Counted from the first letter of the stretch, positions 21,601 through 35,144 are shown. The stretch: 64,000 nt of DNA from Simplicillium sp. C3G150-2 (GCA_022702485.1 JAJIYY010000007.1:186001-250000); one strand, 5' to 3'. The notes: generated from the sequence alone by a model not told the origin. Numbers and translations are program-made.

Positions 21601-24199
21601 GAAGAGATTCAGGAGATCTGCAAGAACATCGGTCAGTATCACGGGGATGCTGATGAGGAAGACGAGACCAGCATTCAGGTTAGCATACCCTCTCGACCTG
21701 ATATGAAGACCATGGCGGATGAGATCGTGCGCCAGAAAGGTGACATGACCATCTATAAGTTCTACATGCACTCTATCCAAGTATTGGGCGCAATAGTCTG
21801 GGTCATCATATGCTTTGGCACCGCTTCTGCAGAGGTATTTGCAGGTACGTTGTCATAGAGTAAACCACTGCATGAGCGTCTTCTAACAAGTCAGACGGTT
21901 ATGTGCGTATCTGGATGGAGACACAGCCTAACAATAGGGTGTTCTATGCTGGATACGTTTCCATTGGTGCTTCTGCTGCTGTCTTTATGCTTGTCAACAC
22001 ACGGTATGACATCTCCAGCCACTTACAACCGGAGCGAAACTAACATGCAAATAGTCAACTGTTCTTGAAGCTCATCCCATACTCGTCTCTCTACTTGCAT
22101 TGGATGCTTCTCAGCGTTGTAATGAGGTAAGGCTGTACCATAAGGGTGCCGGTCGACCAGTGAATTATTCTCGGATACTAACTACTTGCAGAGCAAAACT
22201 ATCTTTCATGACTAGAAGCGACCATGGCTCTTTGGTGAATCGGTAAGTCATTGCCTAAGTACAGCAGTCACCAGATCTATCCTAACAAGAACATGATCAG
22301 ACTCAGTCAAGATTTGACGCTCGTGGCGCAGCAACTTCCAGAAGGTGCAATGCGTGTTGTATATTGTAAGATTAACCTAGGACGTCTTGTTTCACCATTC
22401 TTACTGCCTGCTCAGATCTTTTCCGAACGATCCTCCGAATATCTCTAATCATAGCTGTTACCCCGTACACGACAGTTCTGCTTCCGATCCTCGCTGTGGT
22501 CATGTACGTCGTCCAACTGTTCTACTTGCGGACTTCACGACAGCTGAGATTCCTTGAATTGGAGACTACTGCCCCCCTCTGTGCGCTGTTTACAGAATCT
22601 GCTGCTGGCCTGTTCCATATAAGGGCCCTTGGTTGGGAACAGCAGAGCCTCGAAGACGCCTTGCTACTACTTGACGACTCACAAAAGCCATTCTACTACC
22701 TGTTTGCTGCTGAACGTTGGCTGGGCCTGGTTATGGATACTGTCTCCCTTTTGCTGGGCGTTACCATTATTGCGTTAACAGTCTGCGTCGAGGCACTTGC
22801 AAGTCCTTCAGGTATTGGCCTGAGCATGCTCTCATTAATTACTCTCAGCTACGAGTCCATGCAATTTGTCAGACAATGGATGTTAGTGGAGACGTCAATT
22901 GGAGCGCTGGCACGTACCCGCGACTTTGTTGAGAACACACCACTAGAGAATGGCCCCGAAGATCCTTACGAGCCGGAACCAGAGTGGCCACGCGAGGGCG
23001 GCATCGTTATGAGAGAGGTTACGGCAACATATGAGTGAGTTTTGGTGGGACTTGACGAGTACGAAGACGTGTGCTAATTGTGAACTAGCGCTTCGAATGG
23101 AAGCTCTGTTGTGCTTGATGATATTTCAGTTGACATTCCAGCCGGGGCAAAGGTTGGCATCGTCGGCCGCACGGGAAGGTGAGTGTCTAAGTCTCGTTAT
23201 TTTTATGAACATATAATGCTAACTATAAGCAGTGGAAAGAGCTCAGTGCTGATGACCCTTCTGGGCTTCTTGGATTACACTGGTCAAATTACCATCGACG
23301 GGGTCGATATTTCCAGGATCCCGCTTCCGAAGCTACGGTCGGTCATTACAGCCATCTCCCAGGATGATTTTGAGTTCGAAGGAACAGTCCGCTACAATCT
23401 CTGTCCAATGGTGAAAGGAAGCAATACATCGGGGACCCCCTTTAACGACGGGAGAGTGCTGTCACTGCTCAAGGAACTGAGGTTGTACCACTTACTGGAC
23501 AAGAAGAAAGGCCTTGATACTGACCTTTCTGCAATGAAATTATCGCACGGCCAAAAGCAGCTGATGAGTATTGCTCGCTCCTGTGTCCGTAACTTCACCT
23601 ACAGCACAAGGATCGTCGTCATGGACGAAGCAACCAGTAATCTTGACCACAGGATTGAAGCAATCGTGCTCGGTGCTATTCGTCAAATCTTCAGCAACTG
23701 CACCGTCATCATGGTGGCGCATCGAACCGAGACGCTGAAGGATGCATCGATTATCATGGAACTGGATGAGGGCAGGCTGTGTTCTTTGAAGCACATCAGG
23801 CTGCCGAAGCAGGCCACCAAGAAGAAGCGAAGCAACAGATCCCTAAAAGCGGCTGGACAATCGGGTCTCTTCCCCAAGCCGAACACTCCCCGTCCTATAC
23901 GTAAGACGAGCCAAGTGAAGGAACAGACAGCAGCGGAAAAGTTGCGGGAGGAGATTGTGGTGTCTGCTGAGTTGCATATCAAGAAGTTGCGCGAACAGGC
24001 GAGGCTCAAGGCTGAAACGGAGGTTAATGTGGAAGTAAAGTCAGTTGTTGAAAAGAATGCGAAACTGACGAAGACACAAGCCAGGAGAGCCAGACGGAAG
24101 GGAAAGGGGAAGGCCAAGCAGGAGAATGAGATGTTTTCTGATCAAGGAAGCGATTTGGAGAGGGGCGTGCTAAGCAAGAGAGAAAGAAGAGCCGTTTAA
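18665..24199 (+). CDS. ABC-C (MRP-type) transporter, tandem copy A
   Basis: Fifteen exons: 18665-18868, 18937-19471, 19541-19761, 19821-20100, 20193-20426, 20484-21241, 21290-21452, 21509-21844, 21895-22003, 22055-22126, 22192-22242, 22301-22365, 22416-23034, 23089-23178, 23233-24199; 1567 residues. All introns are GT..AG and frame-consistent. Layout: N-terminal hydrophobic TMD0-like region, TMD1, NBD1 with Walker A GPTGAGKS (about 645), LSGGQKHR and Walker B ILVLDD (about 756; Asp instead of the catalytic Glu, as usual for ABC-C NBD1), TMD2, NBD2 with GRTGSGKSS (about 1243), LSHGQKQ, VVMDEA with Glu, and H-loop VAHRTE. A Lys/Arg-rich tail of about 130 residues follows. Role: ATP-driven export or vacuolar sequestration of drugs or conjugates, inferred from family. 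Paralogue at 27732-33687. Confidence 0.92.
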
Positions 24200-27100
24200 G
24201 AACACACCAAGATTGTCATGGTCATTTGTATTTGTCGCTAGTCGTTGAATATACTGTACTTGCACTGATGTCGTCTTCCTCTGCCTCAAGTACTCATAAA
24301 ACAGATTCGGCGTAGTTTTATATATAAAAATCCTTCTGTTATACATTATATAACTTCTAATAGTTTATCCTATCTAAAGAAAAGAGTATCCTGAGGAGTA
24401 GGCGAGGTTAACTTGAGCCCACCAAATGCAATCCTTCCTGTTGTCGTGGGTTGATAAATGCCGTAGTCTTTCGATCGGACATGATCAACCAAGCGGTTTC
24501 AATCTCGGCCGCTGTAGGAACCCAGCCCAGTGACTTGTTTGGCATGATGGAGGAGCATTTGTCCTCAAATTCGGAAGGCCTTCTGAACAGTGCTTTGAGC
24601 TGATTTACAATACTAGTCCGTCATTGACTTGCAACAAGGTGGGTGACGCCTCGGAGGCGACTAGTGTACGCATTTGGAGCAGAAAAAGTTTAGGCTGATT
24701 ATTGGGAAAATTTAAAGCGAAGAGGTAGGATCTCTTGTTATACGGCGTACTTTATATTTTGAAGAGTGACTGCATAATACTCTTGCTTATCTTCATGTCC
24801 TGCAAGGCGGAAGACGACTGGTTAGTGAATTGTTCTTGTTGAAACGAGCGACAAAGGCGGCGAAGCAGACGGTATATTCAGGAAACAATAAAAATGAGGA
24901 CAGGGAGACGGTTAGGAGCGCCAAAGGTAGGAATCACCTGGTAATGGTACGGCTTGGGCGCCGACAAGCAGCACAAAAACTACTCCGAGGAATAGCAACA
25001 TCCCGACAGCACGTTTTGTTGGAAGGCCTGAAGACATTGTTTAACAAAAGTTTGTTTTGTGTTGCACAGCAATTATGTGTCGGGGAACTAGTTATTATCT
25101 ATAGCTAGTAATAACTGTGGGGGGAAACAATGTTCGGAGACTACCATATTCTCTGCTGAAGAAAAGCCAGCTGGGATTGACGTAGAGACTTGGCTTGTCA
25201 GCCGCTAGGTCCGTCCAGACCAGGGATTAGACCTGGGGGGCTGAATTGGTAAAGTAGTATCTTAAGTCTTGTACGGAACGTTGTCGCTGGCTGGTTAAGT
25301 TGTGAAGTCTATCATGGTCCAAAATAACAAGGTTTCTTTCGCGCGAGGACATGTAACTAATTAGTGCAGCTAATAGCAGATATATAAATGCGGGGGAGTT
25401 AACAAATATTATTAAAAATAAATGAATAAATGAAAATGATACCTACCCCGGATTGTTTGTTAAACAGTCGCATTGCATGGCATTGCATGGACTTGTCAAA
25501 TCCAACCATGTATGGGGACTGCAGCTGACGATTTGCAAGCAAGTCATTGAAAGAGGGAAGTGGTCGTAAGGGACTAATTAGCCAGAAGCCGACAGTAGCC
25601 CGGGGAACTTTCGCTGACCCCCAGCCACCCTTGAGAACGGCAGGTAAACATTGTTACAAGTGTGGGCAGTGCTGACACCATCTCCGCTCATACGCTCTAC
25701 AGGTCGCAAGGATTAAGAATGTTAGCGCGATACTTCGTCAAACAACTCAATTTAATTGGCCTGAGTTACTTTTTTCTATACTTTCTTGTGCTCGAGTAAG
25801 CAAAGACACGAGATTATACAGAGGTTCTAGAGACTTTTTTGTCAATATTATTTTCACCTGAATCAGTTGTACTAGATGCAAAAGCATTCTCGATTTTGTA
25901 TTCAAGCTAACCTTCTAGATCCTTGCGCCCTGTACGAGCTGTTGATAGGCTATAAACGAGGTCGCGTCGACTATGATAGGAACGCCAAGCAGGCTAATGG
26001 GACAACAACGCTGACCTTGGTGTGGTGCTGGTGGAGTTGGAGTTGGGGGCCAATTCGCAGCTCGTCTGCACATTTACACAATCATGACATTGTGGACAAG
26101 CCTCACGAGACTCGTCGGTTCCCCTTCTCATTCGCATCTCACAGCAGCTCGCCTGTTTGATTATTGCTGTACCCCGCCAGCTACTTTATCGCTCTGTATG
26201 GGCAATTGGAAATGGGAAACTTACATGTCTATATTATATCCTGGCAGAGATAGTATAGCTAGTAATTACCAGAGCTCTCAGTACAAAGGGTAAAAGACCC
26301 CAAAAGCTATAGCACTGTAGTAGTTAGCCCCTTGTAGTGGCTCTAGACTATGGGCAATGAAGGTGCTGATCTTTGTCAATCAGTACAGTAACATGTATAC
26401 TGTAATTACTCCGTACAGAAGTCAGCAGCTTGAACGGACACCAATTAGACTACAGCATTGGATTCTTCGCACTACTCTGCAGCCTGTCTCGTCTCCCAAT
26501 GTAACGCTGACGGGCGGATCTTTCACATTCTGGGGAGCAGGACAAATAGCGCAAAGCGGGGTTGTTTGCTCATCAGACTCAGGACCAATAATGTAGCCGA
26601 GTGAATACCTATTTTACAATTTAAATGAGAGAGATATTGTTTCTTAAGTCTTGAGTAGTCCTGGCCAGTGAAGCTGTTATTGGCATATACGGGCTGCCTG
26701 TGGCTGGGGGACAGTAGTCCCCTCTGCAAGTACCATGTCCGTCGACGTTACCAAGTCCTGATGGTGGTGCCGTCCGCAGCAACAATGCCCCGCTGCTAAT
26801 TTCAGGGATAACGCTGGGCTCGGGGGTTCCCATATCACGAGTTGGTGTTTTGTGCAGTCCCTAGCTACACGTATTGCTCTCTAGTCTAATGTAGGTAGAC
26901 AATACGATCCAAAAGAATGTACTGTATATATGTGTATATGCATTTGATGAGATTTCTCCGAGTAACGTAGGGTGTTTGTCCTAGGAAAAGTCCACGATGC
27001 GCTGTATCCTTATTCAATCCCCATGATACCCTGGCCGAACCCTTGCCTTTGCTGCAGCTGGACACGTATCTGCACCTCGACCTGCACGAAACTGGGCAGT

Positions 27101-27731
27101 AACCCGTCTTGCCTTGTTAGGTTTGGGCAACTAATTGCATGCTCTTCTTTGTAGACGCTAGTTCGTACTGAGTGAGGGGAGGGCTGCATGCAACCCTATC
27201 CATGCCTGGGGACCCAGTCAGCACCTGCCGCTTCAGTCTTATTGGTGTATTGGAAGGTAGTCTCTGGCACAAATTACTGCGCTGTATGCACTGTAATGGG
27301 AGCTACGGAGGTACGCTACCGTTTGGCTACAGCACAAGTAGGGGCCTGATAGCACTTCTGCAACCACCACCCCCCAAGCTCCGCTTGAAGGGCCGCCTGC
27401 CACTGCAACCACCGACTGCACAGCATTTACAAATAGGTCGTTGCTCGCCCCCTCTCTCCACCACCACGATCTCATCTTGTAAAGACGAGGCTGCTGTCTT
27501 GGCCCCAGCTCCAATTTCTCCCATTCTCCCATTCCCTCCCCTTCCCTCCACATATCCCATTCTCACTTGCTAAATTTTCCTTCATGACGTCTCTCCTTTG
27601 CATTTTCTGATCTTTCTGCCTCGCATACCTCTCTTATTGCATTGCCTATGTGCTCCTAAGCTACAGCCACAGAGATTGTCCAAATCTCCATCCTCAACTG
27701 CGCCTTGTCAAGCGGCCAAGTCATCGCAAAC
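24200..27731. other. 3.5-kb spacer between the two ABC transporters
   Basis: AT-rich and gene-poor. Only weak open frames (for example 25876-26160) without family features. 25450-25500 has a short direct repeat (GCATTGCATG twice). About 26775-26825 resembles a block upstream of copy A. From about 27350 the sequence is the pyrimidine-rich promoter and leader of copy B. Confidence 0.5.
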
Positions 27732-30700
27732 ATGGCGTCGTGGTTGGATCTCCAAGGCGACCAGACTTTCGGCCCCCAATTCAAAGACAAGTTTGACTTT
27801 ACTCTTGAATTCGAATACACAATCCTCTGCATTTTTCCAGCGACGCTCTTCCTCGCCGGTGTACCTGTATTCTTCTTTTTCTACCAGCGCTCACCCAACA
27901 TCGTCCTGCCTGGTAAATTGCTTTGGTGCAAACTAGTAAGCCATACTTCCGCTTTGTTTCTGCATTTCTTCTGCATTTCTTCTGCAGTCAACTTGTCGCT
28001 CAGCCTGTTTAATACTATACTATAGGTCTCAACTATTGCCATTATTGGCCTGGAAGCTGCAATCCTCGGCTTATGGAGTAATGCTGGTCCCCGTTCGTCG
28101 GCGTCTGCTATTGCGGCGTCGACTATTCTTCTGGTTGCGGCTCTTTGCTTAGCCCCAACAATGTACTGGGAACATAAACGCAGTCTCCATTCTACAAGTT
28201 ATGTTGCAATCTGGCTTCTCATCAGTGCACTCTGCGACATCGTGAGAGCGCGATCTTACTTTCTTCGCCCTGGGCTAAACGATATTGCCATCTTGACGAT
28301 TGTCACAGCTGCTTTCAAGCTATTCACTCTCGGGCTCGAAGAGATCTCCAAGTCGTCTTTGATCGCCGATGAAGAAACTAGGCGGGATGCTGGTCACGAA
28401 ACCACGAGCGGCTTCCTAGCTCGGACTCTATTTGTTTGGATCAATAGGCTGTTCTTCTTTGGCTTCAAGAACATTTTACGTTTAGATAACCTGGACAGCC
28501 TTGGACCTGCCTTTCGATCCCAATACTTGTCAGATCATCTGAACCTATTTTGGACCGCTTGTAAGTTCTTACTTGACTATCTCTCATGCTGTTATCCATT
28601 TCTAATGTATTCTCAGACGATGGCCATGTCTCCAGCTCCCTCGAAGTAGCCTGCTTACAGGCTAATATGGGACCCTGGCTCTCCGCAATCTTCCCTCGAC
28701 TATGTTTGGGTGTGTTCATTGTCTCTCAGCCACTTCTGTTGAAGTCAGTTGTCACATATGTTCAAGGCGAGAAATATTCGGTGGGAACTCGTGACGGACT
28801 CATTATTGCAGCCGCGTTTGTCTACGGCGGACTTGCTGTAAGTTGTTACCACTTGCTCACACGATCGCCTCCTTTTTTCCACGCCGAGTCTAATATCGTG
28901 GGTATTTAGCTTTCTAAAGTCAGCTATGATCATATTTGCTACCAAATTGCGACCCGAGTTCGTGGCATGTTGGTTGCACAAACATCCAGTAAGGCTCTGA
29001 AACTCAAGTACGGCGAGGCGCAACACACTGCCCAGATAACCCTGATGAATGTCGACATGAACATCATCGCCCTGGCTATTCCTCGTCTTCATCACCTGTG
29101 GGTGGTTGTTCTTCAAACTGTGGTAAATGTTTATGTGATTTCGCAAGTTGTTAATAAGGCCACCGTGGTTCTTATTGGCCCTGTTGCTCGTAAGTAGCCC
29201 TTTTTATCCGTACTTCCTTTATTCCATTGTTTTACCTCCTAATTATCCAATGCTAGCATGTGCGTTACGTACTAATGTTTCTGGCCATATAGTTTCGCTT
29301 ATCGGGAGCTACTGGATTGGAGATAACCTGCCATCAGCTCAGAAGCTGTGGACAGCGGCAATCGCCAATCGAGTCGAAAAGACCACGAAGATGCTCAGTC
29401 AAATCAAAGCTGTCAAAATGACCGGTCTGGAGGACGTGATGACCGACTATATTCAAGGTCTTCGAGAACTGGAGGTGGAACACTCAAAGAAAACTCGTAT
29501 ATGGATCTTACGCAATTACGTCATTGGTAAGCAAACTCTTGAAATTTTTTATTTGAAGACATTATGGCTGACTGTTCTTACTTTCAAGGTACTTTTTGTG
29601 ATTGTATCACGTCGCCTATTGTCCTTGCTGGGGGCATCTTTTGGACCGGACTGACGGGTGATGACTTCACTCCTGCCAACGTCTTCACAGCTCTCGCATC
29701 GGTAACTCTTATCGGTAGCACACTGAAATATCTGCCCGATGAGTATGGTCTCGTTCAAAACGCAAGAGGTGCCCTGCAGCGCTTTGAACAATTCATGGCC
29801 CTTGAGGAGAGAAAAGACCCTAGGCAAACAGATCTTGTGGCTTTCTCGGCCGAAGTCGCGAGAAGCCAAGCAGACGAGAAGGTCGATGAAAAGGCCAGGA
29901 TTATGCCACCAGAAGAGGAACGCCCTGCAAGTCGCGTCATCGAGCTTTATAACGCCAATATTGCAGTGGAAGGAAAAGATGAAGTCGTCCTGGCTAATGC
30001 TAATGTTGTCATTGAACGTCGAGAATTGGTCATGGTTATAGGACCCACAGGAGGTGGAAAATCAACGCTTCTCCGAACCATTCTGGGAGAAATCGAGTTA
30101 CGATCTGGTTCACTGTACGTTGAAGCGGGACTTATTGCATACTGCGACCAAACTGCCTGGATCTGGAATGCTACAATCCAAGTCAACATCATTGGAAACA
30201 GTCCTGTGGATATGGGTTGGTACGATGCTGTGCTTGATGCTTGCCTTTTGAAACGTGACCTTCAACGACTACCTCTTGGTGACCAGACCAGGGTAGGGAC
30301 GAATGGTGGAAGCCTCAGCGGTGGCCAAAAGCAGCGAGTTGTAAGTATAACTATTCATCTTACCAAGAAAATAATCTACTAACCTACCTCAAGGCACTAG
30401 CACGAGCCATCTTTACTCGATCTCCCTTCCTTGTATTGGACGATATTCTATCATCTCTGGACAGAAAGACTGCAGCAGAAATTTTCTACCGCCTCTTCGG
30501 TCCTGCTGGTCTCATGACCAAGACTTTGACAACTGTCATCATGGCCACACACTCTAGTAAGGCGATGGCTATTGATCGGAAACCTAACAGTACTAATACG
30601 TCTGCAGTCCAGTTCTTGAGCACCGCAGATCGCATCATACTTATCGGCGACGGAGGATGTATTACGACCAGAACTGATGTTGAGGAATTTGTCCGCACCG

Positions 30701-33687
30701 AGGAGGTTCAGGAGTACTGCAAGGAGATTGCAGCCGGCCGAAAGGCTGATGAAGACGACGACGACGAAGCCGAGGTGGACGAGATCTTTGAGTTCAGGCG
30801 TCAAGAACCCGAGGTAGCGGAGGTGGAAGATATTGTTCGGCAGAAGGGCGATCTTTCCATATATCGCTTCTATGCACGCTCATTTCAGCTTTTCCATAGC
30901 ATCTGCTGGATGTTCTTCATGGTAATGACCGCCGCTGGGGAAGTTTTCTCAGGTATGTACTACTTTCGTGAGCTGTCTTTTGTCTTCTCAAACTTACAAA
31001 ATTAGATGGATACGTTCGGATATGGATGGAAATCGATCCACAGAATAAATTGTGGTACATTGGCTACGTTTCGATTGGGGCCAGCGCAACAATCTTCATG
31101 ATGCTGAACCTACGGTACGTTCATCATCTAGTCACAACCTTCGATTATGGGCTAACTTTACCAAGGACTCTGTTTTTGACACTTCTCCCATACTCGTCTC
31201 TATACATCCATCGCATGCTCCTCGATGTAGTAATGAGGTAAGCTTATCGCTCTGGCATCTCGAATAGTTATTTGTGTGAAGCTAACCAATGACGTATAGA
31301 GCACAACTTTCGTTTCTAACCAGAGTTGATCATGGTTCATTGGTGAATCGGTAAGTTGCAGAACCTTTGCAACCGTTCAACTCGTCGTATTAACCTCCTT
31401 TCAGTATCAGTCAGGATTTATTCTTGGTGAGCGGGCAACTTCCCGAAGGCAGTAACCGTGTGCTGTACTGTGAGTTACATCGCTTGGTATGGTTCTAGGC
31501 TGTAGATACTAATAAGTACTATAGATCTTTGCAGAACGGTGTTCCGTGTTGGCATGATTGTCGCAGTTACAGGTTACACTGTAGTCATCGTCCCAGTCCT
31601 CGCTGCGGCCATGTATGTGATCCAGCTATTTTATCTACGTACCTCAAGACAGTTGAGATACTTGGAGCTGGAGACTGGAGCGCCACTCTGCACTCAATTC
31701 TCAGAGACCGCTGTTGGTCTATACCATATCAGAGCCTATGGGTGGCAACATCATTGCCTAGACACGTCATTGCGGTTACTAGATGACTCGCAAAAGCCTT
31801 TTTACTATATGTATGCGGCCGAAAGGTGGCTTGGGCTCGTGATGGACACCATTTCGCTTTTTATGGCATTGGCGATCATCATACTTAGCCTCTGCGTTGA
31901 AAAGATCGCTTCTGCCTCCGGTGTTGCGCTGAGTATGTTATCCTTGATAACACTCAGCTTCGAGTCTATGCAATTTATACGACAATGGATGCTAGTGGAG
32001 ACTTCGATCGGAGCTCTGGCACGTACGCGAGACTTTATTCGGAATACACCTCTCGAGGAGGACCCGGATAACATTATTGGAACAGCATACGATTGGCCAC
32101 AAAAGGGAGCAATCAAAATGCAGCGTGTTGTTGCCAAATACTCGTGAGTCACTTTCAGAGAGTATGATGCAAACGCAGTACTAATGTCTCTTTTCTAGCT
32201 CGGAAGAAGATGCACCCGCAGTTCTCGATAATATTTCGCTAGACATCGCTGCTGGATCTAAAGTTGGTATCATCGGCCGTACTGGAAGGTAAGCATCAAT
32301 GTCCTGTAAGCGATGCATCGTAATTGCAGCTAATTTCTTCACTAGCGGCAAGAGTTCGATTGTGTTGACTCTTCTCGGTTTCCTCGACTACACTGGCACC
32401 ATCACGATTGACAATGTCGACATTGCCCGTATTCCTCGGAAGAAGCTACGAGCCATGGTCACAGTAGTCTCCCAAGACGATCTCGAGTTCGACGGCACCG
32501 TTCGATACAACCTGTGCCCGAACCCGAATGACGACAACGCCAAGATGCCTTTCAACGAAGCTGCCCTGATCGAACTCTTGGACAGACTTCAGCTGCTCAG
32601 TCTCTTGGACGAGAAGGATCCGCTTGGTACCGAGATGTCGACTCTTGGTCTGTCGCACGGCCAGAGGCAGCTCATGAGTATTGCAAGATCCTGCATTCGC
32701 AACTATACTTTCAACACCAGGATCATTATCATGGATGAAGCCACCAGCAATTTGGATAAGGAGTATGAGAAGTTGGTGCTACAAGTCTTCAAGGAACTCT
32801 TCTTTGACTGCACGGTGCTCACTGTTGCGCACCGGACCGAGACGCTGAAGGAAACCGACATGATTCTCAAGATTGTAGATGGACGCATTGACTCTATCCG
32901 ATATCCCAAGGATGAGAACGAAGCCACGACCAGCAGCGAAGCAGGGCCACCAACTCCCACAGCCCAGGCGGCACCATCTCCCACAATACCGCCAGCATCA
33001 ACCTCCACAGCACAGCCAGCACCATCCCCTACAACGCCGCGCGCACCAAACCCTGACGAAGACTTCTGGAGCCGTCCTGTTCCCCAACTGCCAAAAATCC
33101 AGCGCCCTGCGAATTTCCGATGGCCCCCGCGCAACCACCCCGAACCAACTCCAGAAACCCAACCACCCTACGAACCACCACAACCCCCTCAAGCTCCACC
33201 ACGCCCCGTCTCGCTGCCACAGAACCATATCGTTGCGGAATTGCTACGCAGGGCCCGTGAGTACAAAGACCCGGGTCAAATCTACAACGAAGTGTATGGC
33301 ATAGGTGTTGCTGGACGCCTGGCCGCACGAGCCCGCGGGCAAGTTGACAGGCTTCGTGAGATGGCGAGGATCCAGGCTGAGGAGGAAGAGAATGCTAAAG
33401 CCAAGCGAGATGCTAAGATTGCGCAGAAGCGCGAGATCGACGAGGCTAGGAGGAAGCGTAAGGCTGATAAAGCGGAGAGGAAGGCAAAGGGTAGAGCGCG
33501 GTGGGGGAAGAGTGACCCCGTAACGGAGGGAGCTGGTGAGGGACGGGCTCCGGTTGAGGTGGTTGAGAAGGGTGAGAAGGTGGTGGAAAAAAAGGTGCAC
33601 GAGAAGGATGGCCGAGAGGTTGAGGAAACGGTACAAGAGGGGGATCAGGAGGAGTTTGATGAGAAGGGAAAGGGTAAGATTGTGTAA
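27732..33687 (+). CDS. ABC-C (MRP-type) transporter, tandem copy B
   Basis: Fifteen exons: 27732-27935, 28026-28560, 28617-28837, 28910-29189, 29293-29526, 29589-30340, 30394-30556, 30608-30952, 31006-31114, 31166-31237, 31300-31350, 31405-31469, 31525-32143, 32199-32288, 32346-33687; 1693 residues. Twelve internal or 5' exons match copy A in length to the base; exons 6 and 8 differ by 6 and 9 nt, and only the last exon differs strongly. NBD1: GPTGGGKST, LSGGQKQR, FLVLDD. NBD2: GRTGSGKSS, LSHGQRQ, IIMDEA, VAHRTE. After NBD2 comes a tail of about 240 residues not found in copy A: a Pro/Thr/Ala-rich part (about 33000-33210), then a highly charged Lys/Glu/Arg part likely to form a helix. TMD0-like N-terminus as in copy A. 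Both copies appear intact. Confidence 0.92.
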
Positions 33688-34804
33688 TTAATCTGGAGCG
33701 TTGTTGGCGTTTGTCTTTTTTTTGTATAATCTCATAGCTTTGATTGTAAATACCACAATACCATTGATACCAACATCTCATCTACTTTACCTTTGGGAAG
33801 TACATATCTTAAACTCATCCTCCACCCTCTTAAATATTGATAATCTCCCATCGCATCCGCAACTCAACCCTCCAACCTCTTCGCTGCTTCTACCCCGAAC
33901 CCCCCTTCCCGTAGAGGTTACGGGACCAGCACAGGGTGCAGCCGAGGGTTGGGAATGAGAGGAAGGGTTGGCAGATGAGGAGGAATTTGTCTGGGAGGAC
34001 GGAGTGGTTCACGGGAGTGGGTGAAAGGGGGTGGAGATGCAGACATTGATTCTGATGAAGACGCAGTTGCAGACGCAGTTGCACACTCAGACTCAGATAT
34101 AGATACTGTTTTGGTTGTGGCAGTGGTGACAGTACCTGTTGGTCTACTCTCCAAGGCGGTGAATCCCCCCATGCATGAAATCAGATGACACCCCCGGAGA
34201 CATCATATTGCGGATGAGTCAAGGCATTGCTGGAAAGGATCCCAGCAGGATTGGTAGGCCGAGAAAACAGACGCGGTTTGAGACGGCGTCCATTGCAGAT
34301 GGGGACGTTGAGGACTGTGTCGCGGAGGTGGTCGATGGCGGCAAAGAAGGGATAGCCTGTGGAGGGGACGTTGAGGATGCGGAGGAGGAGGTTTGATGCT
34401 GTGCAGGTGTATGAGATGAGGAGGATCATTGAAGGAAGTCCCGATGAAGTGTGAAGTGAAGCTGATGTGGAGATGACGATGTAGACACCAACACGGTACT
34501 AACATCACCACCTTGGAAATGCACCAAAATAGTGGAATTGAATTAAACTGAACAAAATTGGCACTGTTATTGTGTAAGTGCATCAAATCATAAAAGTATA
34601 AGGTATTTTTTGCTCCCGGTGACTGCTCGGTCCCGAGACTGATCACTACCTCTTCGAGTCCGGAGACATCTGCGTCTCATCAGCTAAAATCTGACATGAC
34701 ATCTATATGAAATTATTATATATAAATACAGCCTTTAATCATGAAGAAAGTAATTTCAGTTCCAGTCTCAATCTCAATTCTCAAATCATTCTTCTTCTTT
34801 CAAC
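33688..34804. other. Intergenic region with a low-complexity minus-strand frame
   Basis: 3' flank of ABC copy B, then about 33900-34430 where the minus strand shows Ser/Thr/Pro-rich short frames that I could not join into a credible gene. The last 90 bp form the promoter of the small secreted protein, including a TATA box. Confidence 0.45.
34719..34728 (+). promoter_or_regulatory. TATA box of the small secreted-protein gene
   Basis: TATATAAATA, 77-86 bp before the ATG at 34805. Its spacing supports that the short split gene is really transcribed. Confidence 0.55.
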
Positions 34805-35005
34805 ATGCAACTTAAAATCATCCTCGTCAGCCTCGCTGTGGCTTCTGCCTCCCCCGTCCTCGTCGCCCGTCAATGCGGCGGGACCATCTTGAACTGTAAT
34901 GGACAGACGTGCTGTTCACCTACTGGTTCTGTAAGTTACCAACAATACCAGATTTAAATAAAACAAAGCAATCTAACAAATCAGTGCAATTACTGCGTAA
35001 ACTAG
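34805..35005 (+). CDS. Small secreted six-cysteine protein (knottin-like candidate effector)
   Basis: Two exons, 34805-34930 and 34985-35005, with a 54-nt intron (GTAAGT, branch CTAAC, acceptor TCAG); 48 residues. Exon 1 starts MQLKIILVSLAVASASPVLV, a good signal peptide, followed by a possible dibasic-like AR site. The mature part (about 27 residues) contains six cysteines in the order C-x6-C-x4-CC-x4-C-x2-C; the second exon supplies the last two. A C...C...CC...C...C order is the frame of inhibitor cystine knots and of hevein-like mini-domains; CGG and CCSPTG look somewhat hevein-like. TATA box upstream. Function unknown: secreted effector, antimicrobial or chitin-binding peptide are possibilities. 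It is below usual gene-finder length limits, hence easily missed. Confidence 0.7.
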
Positions 35006-35144
35006 ACACACCTCTACTAGCTCCATTTCCCCGACCCCACCTCCACATCATCATCACCACCTCAACACCCTACATTCCATTTACAACCTCAACCACACCT
35101 ACACTCACACCTACACATCTACCGTATCTTTCAGCACCAGCAGC

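Noticed and set aside
25876..26160. 94-codon frame between the ABC genes
   Set aside because: No family similarity recognised, unusual Trp-rich composition, no leader or splice context.
33890..34430. Minus-strand Ser/Thr-rich secreted protein downstream of ABC copy B
   Set aside because: Several short frames could not be joined with good splice sites, and no signal peptide leads any of them.
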